Origin: Nonomuraea wenchangensis
GTDB taxonomy: Bacteria > Actinomycetota > Actinomycetes > Streptosporangiales > Streptosporangiaceae
NCBI RefSeq assembly: GCF_900111685.1
Contig: NZ_FOHX01000011.1
Span: forward strand, 242,304-306,303
Length of the DNA stretch: 64,000 nt
Reading direction: 5' to 3'
The position numbers were made by a program, and so were the translations under genes. The notes under the pieces are model-generated. The model was not told where the DNA came from, searched no databases, and saw only the letters and a program-made list of their open reading frames with translations. Positions 7,047-14,424 of the stretch are shown here, piece after piece; position 1 is the stretch's first letter, and every line of letters starts with the position of its first letter.

Positions 7047-8522
7047 TTGACCAGTATCTTGCGACGACTGCCGCCCTCCGCGGCCACCGGCTTACGCACC
7101 GGCGCCCGGCACAGTCTGGCAGAGGTCTACCGACCGGCCGACCTCGTCGTGCTCGGCCTCGGCGTGATGATCGGCGCCGGCATCTTCTCCGTCGCCGGGC
7201 GGCAGGCCGCGACCGCGGCCGGGCCTGGCGTGATCCTCTCCTTCATGATCGCGGGCATCGCGTGCCTGCTCGCCTGCCTGTGCTACGCCGAGCTGTCGTC
7301 CACCATCCCGGCCTCGGGCAGCGCCTACACCTTCACCTACGTCATCTTCGGCGAGGTCTGGGCCTGGGTCATCGGCTGGGCGCTGATCCTGGAGCTGCAG
7401 CTCGCCGCCGCCGTCGTGGCCCGCGCGTGGGGCGAGATCGCGGTCGGCGCGCTGGCGAACGCCGGCGTCCGCCTCCCCTCCCCCGGCCGGGTCGCCGACC
7501 TGCTCGTACTGGCGATCCTGGTGCTGCTCACCGGCGTGGTCGCGCTCAGCGCCCGGGTCGGGCTGCGCGCGCTGTGGGTCATGGTGGCGGCCAAGCTGCT
7601 CGCGATCGGCGCGGTCATCGTCGTGGGCCTGCCGCACCTGGACGCCCGCAACTTCGGCGACTTCTACGTCCCGCCGAAGACCCTCGCCACCGCTCCCGCG
7701 ACCGTGCTGGAGATCGTGGTGGGCGAGAGCCACGCGTTCGGCTGGTTCGGGATCTTCTCGGCGGCCTCGGCCATCGCCTTCGCCTACATCGGCTTCGACG
7801 TGGTCGCGACGGCGGCCGAGGAGACCGTGAACGCGCCGCGGGCGGTCCCGAGGGGCATGATCCGCAGCCTGGTCGTGGCCACCGTCGTGTACGTGGCGGT
7901 GGCGCTGGTCATGGTGGGCATGGTGTCGTACACGAAGATCTCCGTGGACGCGCCGCTGGCCAGCGCGTTCCGCGCGGCCGGCGAGGGCTGGATGGCGCAC
8001 GTCATCGACGTGGGCGCGCTGCTCGGGCTGACCACCGTGATCCTGGTGCTGATGGTGGGGCAGACAAGGGTGCTGTTCTCGATGGCCCGCGACGGGCTCA
8101 TCCCGCGCGGCCTCGCCGCGGTCAGCCGCCGCTACCACACACCCTCGCGGGTGACGCTGGTGATCGGGGGCGTCGCGATCGTGCTGGCGGAGTTCGTGCC
8201 GGTGCTCACGCTGCAGGAGCTCGTCGTGCTGGGGACGCTGTTCGCCTTCGGGTTCGTGGCGGCCGGGGTGATCGTGATGCGGCGGCGGATGCCGCACCTG
8301 GAACGCGGGTTCCGGGTGCCGCTGTCGCCGGTGGTGCCCGCGCTGTCGCTCGTGGCCACGTTCTGGCTCATGGTGAACCTGCGGCTGCTCACCTGGCTGT
8401 GGTTCGCGCTGTGGATGCTGTTCGGGCTGGGGGTCTATCTCGCCTACGGGCGTCGCCACAGCGTGCTCGCCCGCCCGGCCGCGCCGGTGCCCGCCCGCAG
8501 CGGGGGGCGGCACCGGCGCTAG
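7047..8522 (+). CDS. APC superfamily amino acid permease (CAT-like)
   Basis: A 491-residue integral membrane protein with about 12 transmembrane helices. The first helix carries GLGVMIGAGIFSVAG, the conserved APC substrate-binding segment. CYAELSSTIPASGSAYTF and IAFAYIGFDVVATAAEET match cationic-amino-acid-transporter-type permeases. It probably imports amino acids by proton symport. The TTG start has a GAGCGGGG ribosome-like stretch upstream; the short N-terminal tail before helix 1 (PSAATGLRTGARHSLAEVYR) is normal. Its TAG stop overlaps the TAG stop of the convergent amino-acid ABC ATPase gene in a shared CTAG. Confidence 0.9.
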   Translation: MTSILRRLPPSAATGLRTGARHSLAEVYRPADLVVLGLGVMIGAGIFSVAGRQAATAAGPGVILSFMIAGIACLLACLCYAELSSTIPASGSAYTFTYVIFGEVWAWVIGWALILELQLAAAVVARAWGEIAVGALANAGVRLPSPGRVADLLVLAILVLLTGVVALSARVGLRALWVMVAAKLLAIGAVIVVGLPHLDARNFGDFYVPPKTLATAPATVLEIVVGESHAFGWFGIFSAASAIAFAYIGFDVVATAAEETVNAPRAVPRGMIRSLVVATVVYVAVALVMVGMVSYTKISVDAPLASAFRAAGEGWMAHVIDVGALLGLTTVILVLMVGQTRVLFSMARDGLIPRGLAAVSRRYHTPSRVTLVIGGVAIVLAEFVPVLTLQELVVLGTLFAFGFVAAGVIVMRRRMPHLERGFRVPLSPVVPALSLVATFWLMVNLRLLTWLWFALWMLFGLGVYLAYGRRHSVLARPAAPVPARSGGRHRR

Positions 8523-9262
8523 AAGCGGCCCGAGTGCACCACGCTGCGCAGGAACTCCTTGGTCCTCGGGTGCTCCGGCGCGTCGAAGAGCTGCTCGGGC
8601 GGCCCCTTCTCGACCAGTACGCCGCCGTCGAGGAAGCACACCGTGTCGGAGATGTCGCGACAGAAGCTCATTTCGTGCGTGGTGAGGACCATCGTCATGC
8701 CGGAGTCCTTCAGCTCCCTGATGATCGCCAGCACCTCCACCACGAGCTGCGGGTCGAGCGCCGAGGTGACCTCGTCGAGCAGCATCAGCCGGGGCTGCGT
8801 GGCGAGCGCGCGGATGATCGCCACCCGCTGCTGCTGCCCGCCGGAGAGCTGGTCGGGGAAGGCCCGCGCCTTGCCCTCCAGCCCGAACCGCACCAGCAGC
8901 TCGTGCGCCTGCTCCTCCGCCTGCGCCTTGGCCACGCGGTGCACCTGGCGGGGGGCGAGCGTGATGTTGTCCAGCACGGTCATGTGCGGGAACAGGTTGA
9001 ACGACTGGAAGACGATGCCGATGCGCTTGCGCACATCGTCCACGTCGATGCGCGGGTCGGTGATGTCCTCGCCGTCGAGCAGGATCACGCCGTCGTCCAC
9101 CGTCTCCAGGAGGTTGACGCAGCGCAGCAGGGTCGACTTCCCCGAGCCCGACGCGCCGATGAGGCTCACCACCTCGTGCGCGTCCACCTCCAGGTCGATG
9201 CCCCGCAGGACGCTCTGCCCGTGGAAGTGCTTCCACACCCCGTCGATGCTCAGCAGGCTCAT
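8519..9262 (-). CDS. polar amino acid ABC transporter ATP-binding protein
   Basis: This 247-residue ATPase energises the amino-acid importer encoded upstream. Motifs are Walker A GASGSGKST (36-44), Q-loop VFQSFNLFPH, signature LSGGQQQR (139-146), Walker B LMLLDEVTSALD (159-170) and the switch histidine in THEMSF. The FNLFPHMT and DEVTSALDPQLV segments are characteristic of the GlnQ/HisP polar-amino-acid group. The ATG overlaps the permease stop (ATGA). It is the last gene of the binding protein-permease-ATPase operon and ends convergently with the APC permease gene. Confidence 0.93.
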   Translation of the reverse strand: MSLLSIDGVWKHFHGQSVLRGIDLEVDAHEVVSLIGASGSGKSTLLRCVNLLETVDDGVILLDGEDITDPRIDVDDVRKRIGIVFQSFNLFPHMTVLDNITLAPRQVHRVAKAQAEEQAHELLVRFGLEGKARAFPDQLSGGQQQRVAIIRALATQPRLMLLDEVTSALDPQLVVEVLAIIRELKDSGMTMVLTTHEMSFCRDISDTVCFLDGGVLVEKGPPEQLFDAPEHPRTKEFLRSVVHSGRF

Positions 9263-10128
9263 GCGCCGCGCCTCCTCCTGGTCCGTGCGGCCAGGTGGTC
9301 GGTGAACCGGGCCAGCGGAATGGTCAGCAGCAGGAACAGCAGCGCCGACGCCAGGTAGGGCGAGTACTTGAACGAGTGAGCGACGTGGATCTGTGCCATC
9401 CTGAGCGCCTCCAGCGGCCCGATGACGGCGACCAGCGCGGTGTCCTTCTGCAGCGAGACGAAGTCGTTGAGCAGCGGCGGCACCACCCGGCGGGTGGCCT
9501 GCGGCAGCACCACGAAGCGCATGGTCTTGGCGTGGCTCAGCCCGAGCGAGCGCGCCGCGGCCACCTGGCTCGGATGGATCGACTCGATGCCGGAGCGGAA
9601 GACCTCGGCGACGTACGCGCCGTACGACAACGTCAGCGCGATGATCCCCAGCGTCGCCAGGTCCGTGGGGATGCCCTGCAACCGCAGCGCGGGCAGCCCG
9701 AACCCGACCAGCAGGATCAACAGAATCGTCGGCACGCCGCGGAAGATGTCGGTGTAGAGCGTGGCGAGCGCCCTGATCGGGAAGAACGCCGGCGTCCTGA
9801 TCCCCCTCGCCAGCGCCACGAGCAGGCCGACGGCGAGGACCAGCACCTCGGTGATCAGGAACATCTTGATGTTGAGCACGAACCCGCTCAGCACGTCGGG
9901 CAGCGCGTGGACGAACTCCTCGCCGTCCAAGAACGTCGCCGCCACCCGGGGCCAGCCGGGCGAGCTCGTGACCCCCCACACCACGAGGACGAGGAACACC
10001 ACCGTCGAGACCGTCGCGATCGAGGCCGAGCGGCGCCCGTGGGACCGGCGGAGCCGTTCCCGCTCGTGCTGCCGCTCGCTCTTGACCCAGTCGCCCGGGC
10101 CCTCTACGGGGCTGATCCGGTCGCTCAT
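9259..10128 (-). CDS. polar amino acid ABC transporter permease
   Basis: A 289-residue membrane subunit of the HisMQ type. The ATG (MSDRISPVEG) is chosen because it overlaps the stop of the binding-protein gene as ATGA. A cytoplasmic N-terminus of about 45 residues precedes the first helix (TVVFLVLVVWGV). The coupling loop that docks on the ATPase is visible as EVFRSGIESIHPSQVAAARSLGLS split over about 185-210, and the conserved TDIFRGVPTILLILL segment precedes it. One permease gene is present, so the transporter is probably a homodimer. It also overlaps the ATPase start. Confidence 0.92.
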   Translation of the reverse strand: MSDRISPVEGPGDWVKSERQHERERLRRSHGRRSASIATVSTVVFLVLVVWGVTSSPGWPRVAATFLDGEEFVHALPDVLSGFVLNIKMFLITEVLVLAVGLLVALARGIRTPAFFPIRALATLYTDIFRGVPTILLILLVGFGLPALRLQGIPTDLATLGIIALTLSYGAYVAEVFRSGIESIHPSQVAAARSLGLSHAKTMRFVVLPQATRRVVPPLLNDFVSLQKDTALVAVIGPLEALRMAQIHVAHSFKYSPYLASALLFLLLTIPLARFTDHLAARTRRRRGA

Positions 10129-10991
10129 GAGAGCTCGGGCGCGCCCACCGCCGAGCCCAGCCACTCCTGCTCGATCTTGGCCAGCTCGCCCTTGGACTTC
10201 AGCGCGTCAACGGCCTTGTCCACGCACGGCTTGAGCGCGCTGCCCTTCTCCATGACCAGGCCGAACTCCTCCGGCGTGCCGCCGGTCGAGCTGAACTGGC
10301 CGACGATCTGCGAGCCCTCGACCTGCGCCGCGGTCACGTAGAAGGCCGTCGGCAGGTCCACGACGAGCGCGTCCACCTGCTTGTTCTTCAGCGCGTTGAT
10401 GGCGTCGACCTGCTCGTTGTAGACGTTGGGGTCGGCGGACGGCTTGATCACGCTCTTGACCGCGTCGAAGGAGGTCGTGCCCACCTGCACGCCGATCTTG
10501 GCGTCCTGCAGCTCGGCGAGGGTCTTGGCGGTGGCGTACTTGCCGCCCTTGAGCGCCACCACCGCCTGCTTAACGGCGTAGTAGCCGTTGCTGAAGTCGA
10601 CGACCTCGGCCCGCTCGGGGGTGATCGACACCTGGTTGATGTCGAAGTCGAAGGTCTTCTTGCCCGGCGCGAACGCCGAGTCGAACTTGACCGTCGCCCA
10701 CTCGATCTCGCTGCGGTCGAAGCCCAGCTCGCCGGCGACGGCGAAGGCCACCGCGCTCTCGAAGCCCTGGCCGTTGCTCGGGTCGTCGTCCTTGAACCAC
10801 GGCTCGTAGGCGGGCTTGTCGGTGCCGATCGTCAGCTTGCCCGCGTTGACCAGGGTGAGCTGCTCCTTCGTGCACGCCGTGGAGGCGCTGGGCGCGGCCG
10901 GGGCCGAGGAGGCGGTGGGCGCCTGCTCGTCAACGGGAGCGCAACCGACGAGCGCCACGGCCAGCGCGAGCAGCATGAGGGGACGGGCCAT
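10125..10991 (-). CDS. amino acid ABC transporter substrate-binding lipoprotein
   Basis: A 288-residue secreted lipoprotein. The signal peptide is short and hydrophobic and ends in a lipobox LVGC, so the mature protein is anchored by its first Cys. The body matches family 3 solute-binding proteins: LTIGTDKPAYEPWF near the start, FDFDINQVSITPERAEVVDFSNGYY in the ligand cleft region (given here in two parts in the protein) and KIGVQVGTTSFD. The ATG is preferred over a TTG two codons earlier because GGAGG lies 7 bp before the ATG and only 1 bp before the TTG. It is first in the importer operon, as usual. Confidence 0.92.
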   Translation of the reverse strand: MARPLMLLALAVALVGCAPVDEQAPTASSAPAAPSASTACTKEQLTLVNAGKLTIGTDKPAYEPWFKDDDPSNGQGFESAVAFAVAGELGFDRSEIEWATVKFDSAFAPGKKTFDFDINQVSITPERAEVVDFSNGYYAVKQAVVALKGGKYATAKTLAELQDAKIGVQVGTTSFDAVKSVIKPSADPNVYNEQVDAINALKNKQVDALVVDLPTAFYVTAAQVEGSQIVGQFSSTGGTPEEFGLVMEKGSALKPCVDKAVDALKSKGELAKIEQEWLGSAVGAPELS

Positions 10992-11045
10992 GGCCAAGCC
11001 TCCAGGGGGAACGTACCGGGGAACGAGTGGAATTGTACGGGAGCA

Positions 11046-11078
11046 GGAAAAAGCCCCTCACCACAGGGTGAGGGGCTT
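11046..11078 (-). terminator. rho-independent terminator after rplI
   Basis: A 12-bp perfect stem, AAGCCCCTCACC (11051-11062) against GGTGAGGGGCTT (11067-11078), with a 4-base loop is followed on the minus strand by a run of T. It ends the ribosomal protein/ssb operon and separates it from the amino-acid transporter operon read in the same direction. Confidence 0.9.
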
Positions 11079-11092
11079 CGTCGGGGCCGACC

Positions 11093-11539
11093 TCAGTCGG
11101 CGACGACCTCGACGTCCAGCGAAGCCGACACCTCGGGGTGCAGCTTCACGGTGATGCGGTGCGAGCCGACGCTCTTGATCGGGTTGACGATCTCGATGCG
11201 GCGGCGGTCGAGCACGGGCCCGCCGGCGGCCTTGACGGCGTCGGCGATGTCGCCCGTGGTGACCGAGCCGAACAGGCGGCCGGAGTCACCTGCGCGGGTG
11301 GCCAGGCGCACCTTCAGCGCGCCGAGCTGGCCCGCGACCTCCTTGGCGGTGCCGAGGTCACGGATCTCGCGGGCGTCGCGAGCCTTGCGGATGGTATCGA
11401 TCTGCTTCTCGGCGCCGCGCGTCCAGCGCATGGCGTAGCCGCGGGGAATGAGGTAGTTACGGCCGTAGCCGTCCTTGACCTCGACGACGTCGCCAGGGGC
11501 ACCGAGGCCGGAGACCTCGTTGGTGAGGATGAGCTTCAT
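11093..11539 (-). CDS. rplI: 50S ribosomal protein bL9
   Basis: A 148-residue bL9. The N-terminal domain starts MKLILTNEVSGLGAPGDVVEVKDGYGRNYL with the conserved VKDGYGRNYLIP motif that contacts 23S rRNA. A long connecting helix and a C-terminal domain follow. The length is the family norm. It is the last gene of the rpsF-ssb-rpsR-rplI operon and is followed by a strong terminator. An AGGAGGT ribosome site precedes the ATG. Confidence 0.98.
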   Translation of the reverse strand: MKLILTNEVSGLGAPGDVVEVKDGYGRNYLIPRGYAMRWTRGAEKQIDTIRKARDAREIRDLGTAKEVAGQLGALKVRLATRAGDSGRLFGSVTTGDIADAVKAAGGPVLDRRRIEIVNPIKSVGSHRITVKLHPEVSASLDVEVVAD

Positions 11540-11554
11540 GTCGACAGAACCTCC

Positions 11555-11791
11555 TTAGCGCGCGGTGCTCGTGTAGGGCAGCAGAGCCACCTCACGGGCG
11601 TTCTTGATCGCGGTCGCGACATCGCGCTGGTGCTGGGTGCAGTTGCCCGTCACCCGGCGCGCACGGATCTTGCCACGGTCGGAGATGAACTTCCGCAGCA
11701 GGGCCGTGTCCTTGTAGTCGACATAGGAGATCTTGTCGTGGCAGAACAGGCAAACCTTCTTCTTGGGCTTGCGCAGTGCCGGCTTGGCCAT
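11555..11791 (-). CDS. rpsR: 30S ribosomal protein bS18
   Basis: A 78-residue bS18 with YVDYKDTALLRKFISDRGKI and RVTGNCTQHQR, the parts that bind bS6 and 16S rRNA in the platform. It retains C14, C17 and C51, the Cys-rich form that can bind zinc, so it is not the zinc-independent paralogue that many actinobacteria keep elsewhere. It lies between ssb and rplI, 15 bp from rplI. Confidence 0.97.
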   Translation of the reverse strand: MAKPALRKPKKKVCLFCHDKISYVDYKDTALLRKFISDRGKIRARRVTGNCTQHQRDVATAIKNAREVALLPYTSTAR

Positions 11792-11854
11792 CGTGGTGCT
11801 CCTCTCAGAGCCCCGCCTTTCGGGCGGGAATGGTCTCGGACTGATGGACAGGGA

Positions 11855-12409
11855 TTAGAAGGGAGGCTCGTCGCTGAAGTCGTTGCCGCCGCCGAAGCCG
11901 CCGCCGCTCTGCTGGCCGCCGCCACCGCCGTAGCCGCCACCGCCACCGCCGAAGCCGCCGCCTCCCTGAGGCGGGGCCGGGGTCGCGGAGGCCCACGGGT
12001 CGTCGGCCGGGCCGCCGCCGAAGCCGCCGCCACCGCCCTGACGGGAGGTGCGGTTGACCTTGGCGGTGGCGTTGCGCAGAGACGGGCCGACCTCGTCGAC
12101 CTCGACCTCGTAGACCGTGCGCTTCTCGCCTTCCTTGGTCTCGTAGGACCGCTGCTTGAGCCGCCCCTGCACGATGACCCGCATGCCGCGCTGCAGGCTC
12201 TCGGCGGCGTTCTCCGCCGCCTGCCGCCACACGTTGCAGGTCAGGAAGAGGCTTTCGCCGTCCTTCCACTCGTTGGTCTGGCGGTCCATGAACCGCGGAG
12301 TGGACGCGACGCGGAAACGAGCCACCGCTTGCCCCGTCGGGGTGAAGCGCAGCTCGGGGTCGTCGACGAGGTTGCCGACGATGGTGATTACGGTGTCGCC
12401 TGCTGCCAT
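11855..12409 (-). CDS. ssb: single-stranded DNA-binding protein SSB
   Basis: A 184-residue SSB. The OB-fold is residues 1-110 (TVITIVGNLVDDPELRFTPT, FLTCNVWRQAAENAAESL). A Gly-rich linker of about 60 residues with few other residues than Gly, Phe, Tyr, Pro and Gln follows, then the acidic tip DFSDEPPF, which recruits replication and repair partners. Position within the bS6-bS18-bL9 operon is conserved in bacteria and ties SSB supply to growth rate. The 45-bp spacer to rpsR contains a small GC hairpin (CCCGCC/GGCGGG) of uncertain role. Confidence 0.98.
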   Translation of the reverse strand: MAAGDTVITIVGNLVDDPELRFTPTGQAVARFRVASTPRFMDRQTNEWKDGESLFLTCNVWRQAAENAAESLQRGMRVIVQGRLKQRSYETKEGEKRTVYEVEVDEVGPSLRNATAKVNRTSRQGGGGGFGGGPADDPWASATPAPPQGGGGFGGGGGGYGGGGGQQSGGGFGGGNDFSDEPPF

Positions 12410-12488
12410 GGCTTGCGCTCGCCTTCCTGCACGCCTCTTCTTGGGTTACGGCTCAGACTACGGCTGCCTCCCGACAAAAAGTCGGCAG

Positions 12489-12779
12489 TCAGTGCACGTC
12501 GGGGCGGAGCACCTTCGTGCGCAGGATGCCCTCGTTGAGGTTCATCTGCCGGTCGAGCTCCTTGACCGTCGCGGGCTCCGCGGACAGGTCGATGACGGCG
12601 TAGATGCCTTCCGACTTCTTGTTGATGTCGTAGGCGAGCCGGCGGCGGCCCCAGACGTCGACCTTCTCCACGGTGCCGCCGTCATTGCGGACCACGGTGA
12701 GGAACTGGTCAAGGGACGGCGCGACGGTGCGCTCGTCGAGTGAAGGGTCCAGGATGACCATTACTTCGTAACGACGCAT
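12489..12779 (-). CDS. rpsF: 30S ribosomal protein bS6
   Basis: A 96-residue bS6: MRRYEVMVILDPSLDERT at the start and WGRRRLAYDINKKSEGIYAV in the centre are diagnostic. It pairs with bS18 on the 30S platform. The ATG is chosen because an upstream in-frame extension is not conserved and GAGGAGG lies 10 bp before it. It opens the rpsF-ssb-rpsR-rplI operon, so the promoter should be in the next 190 bp. Confidence 0.98.
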   Translation of the reverse strand: MRRYEVMVILDPSLDERTVAPSLDQFLTVVRNDGGTVEKVDVWGRRRLAYDINKKSEGIYAVIDLSAEPATVKELDRQMNLNEGILRTKVLRPDVH

Positions 12780-12970
12780 GCGGACTCCGACCTCCTCTGG
12801 ACTTTTGCGGTCACGACGCTCTGCCGTGACAGGAGGATGCTGACGCATGAACCGGGGACGCCCATTTCGGCGCCGCCGGGGCGATGGATCACCCATCACA
12901 ACGCAGCGTGTCCCAGGTTACCAGCCACTGGTACATGGGAAGGCATCTAGCAGACAAGGGGGTGGTGGCA

Positions 12971-13282
12971 GTGCCACATGTGCTTCAGCCCTCCCAAGGG
13001 GAGCGGTTCAGGCTCACGCTCAACAGTGACGGGGTCTCGCACCCCACCGAGAACATCCTGTCGGTGGCCACGCTGGTGCTGGGTCTCGTGGCCTTCATCT
13101 CTACCTTCTGGCCGGCCGCGCACGTCGTCTCGTCCTGGGCGGGCACGCTCGGCTTCGCCGTCGGCATGTTCTCCCAGTACGTCTCGGTGACCACGCCGCA
13201 GCGCTCGGTCAACATCGTCGGGCTGGTCGGCTCGTTCGTGGGTGCCGCGCTCGGCATCGCCCACGGCGGGTTCCTCCCCTAG
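12971..13282 (+). CDS. small conserved actinobacterial membrane protein
   Basis: About 103 residues with three hydrophobic segments (NILSVATLVLGLVAFISTF, a central SSWAGTLGFAVGMFSQYV and NIVGLVGSFVGAALGIAHGG). The N-terminal soluble part SDGVSHPTEN looks conserved in type but I cannot name a function. The GTG start is chosen for AAGGGGG 8 bp upstream; an ATG at 12935 is possible. It is divergent from rpsF and ends in a strong terminator, so it is monocistronic. Confidence 0.75.
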   Translation: MPHVLQPSQGERFRLTLNSDGVSHPTENILSVATLVLGLVAFISTFWPAAHVVSSWAGTLGFAVGMFSQYVSVTTPQRSVNIVGLVGSFVGAALGIAHGGFLP

Positions 13283-13300
13283 TGATCACTCCGCAAGGCG

Positions 13301-13325
13301 ACGGCCCCGGTTCGACCGGGGCCGT
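13301..13325 (+). terminator. terminator hairpin after the small membrane protein
   Basis: ACGGCCCCGGT (13301-13311) pairs perfectly with ACCGGGGCCGT (13315-13325) around a TCG loop. No T-run follows, but actinobacterial terminators often lack one. It lies between convergent small genes and may serve both. Confidence 0.75.
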
Positions 13326-13330
13326 TGTGC

Positions 13331-13368
13331 TGTGTCGCTCGTGTTGTGTCGCTCGTGCTATGTCGCTC
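13331..13368. repeat. 14-bp tandem repeat (2.7 copies)
   Basis: TGTGTCGCTCGTGT, TGTGTCGCTCGTGC and a partial TATGTCGCTC follow each other directly. The last copy runs into the stop codon of the convergent 58-residue gene. Its small size and position suggest slippage at a 3' end rather than function. Confidence 0.7.
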
Positions 13369-13543
13369 AACCGATGTGCAGGTCGATCCCCAGCAGCACC
13401 AGGAACCAGAGGAACACCGCCAGCAACGCCTCGGCGACGTCCCTGAGCAGACCGGGTGTGATGTAGTCGTAGACCCAGGCCACGTAGATGCCGACGATCA
13501 CGTAGACCAAGACGATCAGCGCACGTAAGCGCCACCTCGACAT
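13367..13543 (-). CDS. small membrane protein, 58 residues, hypothetical
   Basis: The reading frame starts at an ATG with GAGGAG 7 bp upstream and encodes a basic N-terminus (MSRWRLRAL), a hydrophobic helix (IVLVYVIVGIYVAWV), a short loop (YDYITPGLLRDVAEA) and a second helix (LLAVFLWFLVLLGI). Two transmembrane segments and a good ribosome site support a real gene. No function can be assigned. It is transcribed away from nfo and convergently with the upstream small membrane protein. Confidence 0.72.
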   Translation of the reverse strand: MSRWRLRALIVLVYVIVGIYVAWVYDYITPGLLRDVAEALLAVFLWFLVLLGIDLHIG

Positions 13544-13617
13544 GTCGATTCTCCTCGGGTAGGGGGCCCTTGGCGACTGCCCTCTGGTGCGTGCACCAAA
13601 CGGATAAGCTCGGTGAC

Positions 13618-14361
13618 ATGGTGCGCATCGGAGCTCATGTCGATCAGGACGACCCGGCCGCCCGCGCGGGGGAGATCGGCGCGGAGGTGGTCCAGTTCTT
13701 CCTCGGCGACCCCCAGGGCTACGCCAAGCCGGTGCTGCCCGCCAAGCCGGTCGAAGGCGTGGACGTCTACATCCACGCCCCCTATCTGATCAACGTGGCG
13801 ACCACCAACAACCGCATCAGGATCCCCAGCCGCAAGCTGCTGGAGCAGCATCTCAAGGCGGCCGCCGGGCTGGGCGCGAAGGGCCTGGTGGTGCACGGCG
13901 GGCACGTCAACAAGAGCGACGACCCGCAGACCGGCTTCGACAACTGGCGCAAGGTGTTCGAGCGCATGGAGAGCCCGATCCCCGTGCTGATCGAGAACAC
14001 CGCGGGCGGCGGCAACGCCATGGCCCGCACGCTGGAGCGCATCGGCCGGCTCTGGGACGCCCTCGACGGCTTCGACGTCGGCTTCTGCCTCGACACCTGC
14101 CACGCGCACGCGGGCGGCGAGGAGCTGGTCGGCCTGGTCGAGCGGGTCAAGGCCATCACCGGCCGGATCGACCTCGTCCACTGCAACGACTCGCGCGACG
14201 AGTTCGGCTCCGGCGCCGACCGGCACGCCAACCTCGGTCAGGGCAGGATCGACCCCGAGCTGATCCTGGCGGTCTGCCGCGAGGCCGGCGCGCCCGTCGT
14301 GGTGGAGACGCCGGGCGACGGTCAGGCGGACGACATCGCGTTCCTGCGGAAGAACCTGTGA
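13618..14361 (+). CDS. nfo: deoxyribonuclease IV (endonuclease IV), AP endonuclease
   Basis: A 247-residue AP-endonuclease family 2 TIM barrel that cleaves DNA at abasic sites in base-excision repair. Metal ligands expected for the tri-zinc centre are in place: VHGGHVN, VLIENTAGG (Glu), CLDTCHAHAGG (Asp, His), HCNDS, RHANLGQG (His) and VVETPG (Glu). It is shorter than E. coli Nfo (285 residues), as in many actinobacteria. The ATG follows a GATAAG -10-like element closely, so the mRNA may be leaderless. A short dyad TGGTGC/GCACCA lies 20-33 bp upstream. Confidence 0.93.
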   Translation: MVRIGAHVDQDDPAARAGEIGAEVVQFFLGDPQGYAKPVLPAKPVEGVDVYIHAPYLINVATTNNRIRIPSRKLLEQHLKAAAGLGAKGLVVHGGHVNKSDDPQTGFDNWRKVFERMESPIPVLIENTAGGGNAMARTLERIGRLWDALDGFDVGFCLDTCHAHAGGEELVGLVERVKAITGRIDLVHCNDSRDEFGSGADRHANLGQGRIDPELILAVCREAGAPVVVETPGDGQADDIAFLRKNL

Positions 14362-14376
14362 CCTTTACACACAGGC

Positions 14377-14385
14377 TGTGGATAA
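14377..14385 (-). promoter_or_regulatory. isolated DnaA box
   Basis: TGTGGATAA is the complement of TTATCCACA, a perfect classical DnaA box, in the 63-bp gap between the nfo stop and the convergent mannosyltransferase gene. It is 31 kb from dnaA. A single 9-mer is weak evidence alone, but it is one of several perfect boxes outside oriC in this window. Confidence 0.5.
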
Positions 14386-14424
14386 CTTCCCTGGATTACC
14401 GAGACGGAAAAACGGGTAAGGGTT

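Noticed and set aside
5510..7099. 529-codon minus-strand frame opposite the MATE gene
   Set aside because: Gln/Arg/His-rich translation; the plus-strand frame has clear transmembrane helices.
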